From the NCBI GenBank assembly GCA_041394905.1, contig JAWKHJ010000012.1, forward strand, positions 1 through 64,000: a stretch of 64,000 nt of DNA, read 5' to 3'. Source of the stretch: RI-231 sp041394905. GTDB lineage: Bacteria; Acidobacteriota; Terriglobia; Bryobacterales; UBA6623. Shown here in pieces: positions 61,269 to 64,000 of the stretch (its first letter is position 1; every line of letters starts with the position of its first letter). The position numbers and the translations under genes are program-made. Below the pieces are notes generated by a model. It searched no databases. It was not told the origin of the DNA and saw nothing but the letters and a program-made list of their open reading frames with translations.

Positions 61269-63222
61269 ATGGGCCTGCTCAACCTCACGCTCGGCCAACT
61301 CTTGGCGGTCTTCGTGCCGCTGACGGGCTTGCTCGTGGCGCTGTATTTCTACGACCGCTCGCGTCGGCGCGTGGTCGTTTCGACGTTGCGGTTCTGGCCC
61401 AAGCGGCCGGCCGCCGGTAACTAGGCGGCACAAGAAATTGCAGCAACCGCTCTCGCTGCTCTTACAAGTGCTCGCGATGCTGCTGTTGTTGCTGGCGATT
61501 GCGGACTTTCGATTCGGCATCTCGGGCGGCACGCCACGTCACCACGTGATCGTGCTCGATTCCTCGTCTGTCATGGGTCGCGGAGACGGGGCCTGGATGG
61601 AGGCTGCGCGGCGGCGTGCGCTCGATTACCTGCGCGCCATTCCGGGCGGCGACCGGGTTCTGCTGATTCGCGCCGAGGGTCTGCCGACTCCAGCGACGGC
61701 CTTCACCGAGGATCGCCAGGAGTTGCGCGACGCGATTGAGGCGACTGACGCCGGCTGGACGGCGCTCGACCTCGACTCGGCGCTCGAGCTGGCGCGGACT
61801 TCGCTGGCGCTGGCGCTCGATGCGCCGGATTCGCAGCATCTGGAAGGCGTCAACGGCGTGGGCGAGATCGCCTACATCGGGCCTGGGCGGTTGGCGAACG
61901 ACGACGGCGTGGCCGCCGTGCCGGGGCTACGCTTCATTGAAGTGGGAGGCGAGTCCGATGACGCGGCGATCCGGCGCTTTTCCGCGAGCCGAGCTCAAGG
62001 CGACGCCGCGCGCTGGGAGATTCGCGCCGAGCTGTGGAACGAGTCCGCCTCGCCGCGCTCGATTCCGACGGCGTTCTACTTCGAGGGGCGCAAGCTCGGC
62101 GAGCGCAGCGTGAATGCGCCGGCGAACGGGCCGGCAGAGCTCGAGTTTCGCATCCGCACCGAGCAGGCAGGCGAGCTCGAAGCGCGGATCGAGCTTCGCG
62201 ACGACCAAGCCTCGAACAATCGCGTGTCGCTTGCGCTACCTGCATCGGTGCGCCAACCGATGCGCGTCTATACGGACCGCCGCCAGGGATTCGAGGCCTT
62301 GCTCGATTCGACGCCGAACCTGGAGCCTCGCTTTACAGGCCCTGAGACGCCGGGCAGCCTGCGCTTGGTTGATCGCGGCGCGGGCCCATCGGGCGATTTC
62401 GCTTCGGGCGTCTATTTCGTCTCGGCTTCTGGGCAATCGCCGATCCCGGTCGCGCGCACGGTACGGAAGGCGCGTATCACGGAATGGAATACGACGAGCC
62501 CGCTCGGCGAAGGTCTGCGCGAGTCGGATGTGGATCTGACCCAGGCGGCGGTCTTCGAGACGCGCCCGGATGACATCGTGATCGCCGAGATTGCTGAAGG
62601 CCCGGTGGCGGTTGCGCGCAGCGAGGGCGGCAAACGGATCGTCGCCGTCGGCTTCGATCCGCTCGACCCGGCCTTGGCAAACCGGCTGACGACTCCGCTG
62701 CTGTTCGCGAACATCGTGCGTTGGTTCGCGCCTGAGGTGTTCCGGATCGCGGAGTTTCGCGCCGAATCGCCGGGCTCGGCGGAGATTGATCTGGCGCCGG
62801 CGACGCGCTCACAGGTCGAGGTTGAACCCATCGAAGGCCGCAGCCCGGCCTGGGTTTGGAGCGACGGGCGTGTGCGGCTATTCAGCCGCGCCCCGAGCGT
62901 GAGCTGGGTCCGGACGCCGTTCGACCAAGTGCGGCTCGCGATGACCTTGCCACAGACGGCGACCGCGCTTTGGCAGCCCCCGGCTGGCGTGTTGCGCGGA
63001 GTGCCGCCGGCTGCTTCGCGACTTTCGCCTTCAGGTGCGCGCCTTTGGCCTTGGCTGTCGCTGTTGGCGCTCATGATTTTGGCGGTGGATTGGGCCCTTT
63101 ACGGCCGCGGCGTGAGCGCGGCGTCTTCGTCCGCTACGCCGGATGAGCCTATGACGGGTGGTTCCCTCGGGCTCGATCGTGAGCCGACGGAGCAATTCCA
63201 GCCTGAGGAGGTGCGGCAATGA
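61269..63222 (+). CDS. BatA-like membrane VWA protein, one frameshift
   Basis: About 650 residues. ATG 61269 opens a membrane-anchored N-terminus (LLNLTLGQLLAVFVPLTGLL, then STLRFWPKRPA) typical of BatA/aerotolerance-regulator proteins. A frame change near 61415 (one extra or two missing bases) moves into VTRRHKKLQQPLSLLLQVLA, then the second membrane helix. The VWA domain starts HVIVLDSSSVMGRGDG, where the MIDAS D-x-S-x-S is degenerate (last Ser replaced by Val). A beta-rich region and a last membrane helix (WLSLLALMILAVDWALYG, near 600-620) follow. It overlaps the next gene by four bases. Confidence 0.8.
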
Positions 63223-64000
63223 GCTTCGCGCACCCCTGGCTGTTGTTGCTGCTCGCCTTGCCTGCCGGCTGGGCCGCATGGGAGTGGAACCGCACCTACC
63301 GCCGCACGGGGCTGCTGCTGAAGGCGGCGGTGTTCGCGCTGATTTTGTTGGCGTTGAGCGAACCGCGTTGGTCGACCTGGGAACGTCAGGCCGCGGTGGC
63401 GGTGGTGACGGACGAATCGGCCAGCGTGCCGCAGGCGCAGCGGAATCAGGAGCGTGCGCTGGTCAGCGAGATTCGGGCCGCGGCGGGCGACAATCCAGTC
63501 CGCCCAATCGCCTTCGGGTCGCATACTCGGCGTGGGTTGCCGGGTGAGGGCCAGGACCCGGGCATCTCCGGTAGCACCAACCTGGAAGAAGCCATCCGCG
63601 GCGCGTTGACGGCGCTGCCGGCGGACCGCGTGAGTCGCATCGTGTTGGCGAGCGACGGGCTCGAGAACGAAGGCTCGGTGGAGCGCGCGGTCTACCAGGC
63701 CCGTGAGCGCGGCGTGCCCGTCGACGTGGTGTCGTTGCCGGGCCGCGCGGCGCCGGAGTTGCGGATGGCTGCGGCGTCGATGCCGGCGCAGGCCTTCGTG
63801 GGCGAGCGTTTTCCGATCGAGCTTTCGATCGAGAGCCCGGTGGCGACGCCGGTGAGCATCCGCCTCTCCGCCGACGGACGTCCGCTGGGCGTCTCGCAGG
63901 CGAATTTGCGTCCGGGGCGCAATCTGGTTACGGTGCGAGCCCGGCTGGAGCGGCCAGGGGCTGCTTTGATTCAAGGCCAGGCGCTCGCGGCCGGCCTAGG
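63219..64000 (+). CDS. membrane VWA-domain protein (C-terminus outside window)
   Basis: Reads from ATG 63219 (ATGA overlap with the previous stop) off the end of the window, 260 residues visible. Two membrane helices (residues 4-20 and 33-46) precede a VWA-like domain with VVTDESASV (an intact D-x-S-x-S) at about 62 and IVLASDGLENEGSVERAV near 145. A beta-sandwich begins at MPAQAFVGERFPIELSIES. In relatives a glutamine-amidotransferase-like domain follows, but this part is not visible. Third member of the DUF58/BatA cluster. Confidence 0.82.
   Translation, partial: MSFAHPWLLLLLALPAGWAAWEWNRTYRRTGLLLKAAVFALILLALSEPRWSTWERQAAVAVVTDESASVPQAQRNQERALVSEIRAAAGDNPVRPIAFGSHTRRGLPGEGQDPGISGSTNLEEAIRGALTALPADRVSRIVLASDGLENEGSVERAVYQARERGVPVDVVSLPGRAAPELRMAAASMPAQAFVGERFPIELSIESPVATPVSIRLSADGRPLGVSQANLRPGRNLVTVRARLERPGAALIQGQALAAGL

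Overview
The window is GC-rich, densely packed bacterial chromosome. It comes from a diderm, because a full-length lptD and a TonB-dependent receptor are present. The gene repertoire fits an acidobacterium of the Solibacter/Bryobacter type best: a carboxypeptidase-regulatory-domain TonB receptor, a DUF1549/DUF1553 cytochrome, a sulfatase and sialidase set, an ankyrin/cyclase-like protein and DUF58/VWA clusters. That placement is inferred from families read by eye. No tRNA, rRNA, CRISPR, insertion sequence or prophage was seen, and no gene-free stretch exceeds 300 bases.

Layout. 1-13.9 kb: a secreted unknown (partial), a purine permease, then envelope genes (PhoD-like phosphatase, PAP2 enzyme, lptD, methyltransferase, DUF481 protein), an SDR, truA, a hydroxyacyl-CoA dehydrogenase and a repetitive secreted protein. 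13.9-29.6 kb: TonB receptor, larC-metG, a VapBC pair, tatD-polyprenyl synthase-metX-metW, polA, and an ankyrin/CxxCH/cyclase-like protein. 29.6-33.7 kb: sialidase-sulfatase-sulfatase operon. 33.8-47.9 kb: alr and a pseudouridine synthase, a giant protein with four cysteine-ladder repeats beside a tetraheme c-type protein, a tandem paralog pair behind an ECF-like promoter, tag, an esterase, an MBL hydrolase, a SAP/Rho-N-like protein, a HhH protein, a GT87-like gene with an amber codon, a HIT protein and a dehydratase. 48-54.1 kb: a heavily disrupted DUF1549/DUF1553 cytochrome, DUF72, and an oxidoreductase-SelD unit that looks like one fused gene. 54.2-56.4 kb: a TIGR04222 membrane protein with a Cys/Gly tail, a DUF692 (MNIO) enzyme and a small partner, in overlapping order. 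56.5-64 kb: a sugar-phosphate phosphatase, MscS, queF, and a VWA/DUF58/BatA-type cluster that runs off the window.

Two local systems stand out. One is the 789-residue protein carrying 24 cysteines in four helices at strict i,i+4 spacing, with its own sigma70-like promoter and repeated operator-like sites. The other is the TIGR04222-MNIO-partner triad, which has the form of a peptide-modification unit whose substrate may be the Cys-rich tail of its own membrane protein.

Two points about reading the sequence. First, about 18 genes carry one or more frameshifts that a single-base change repairs, often a lost base in a G or C run; the density is highest at 48-56 kb. This looks like assembly error more than gene decay, so disrupted genes are annotated across their repaired span. 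Second, many unit-leading genes lack a Shine-Dalgarno sequence but have a TAnnnT hexamer 6-12 bases before the start codon, which suggests widespread leaderless transcription.
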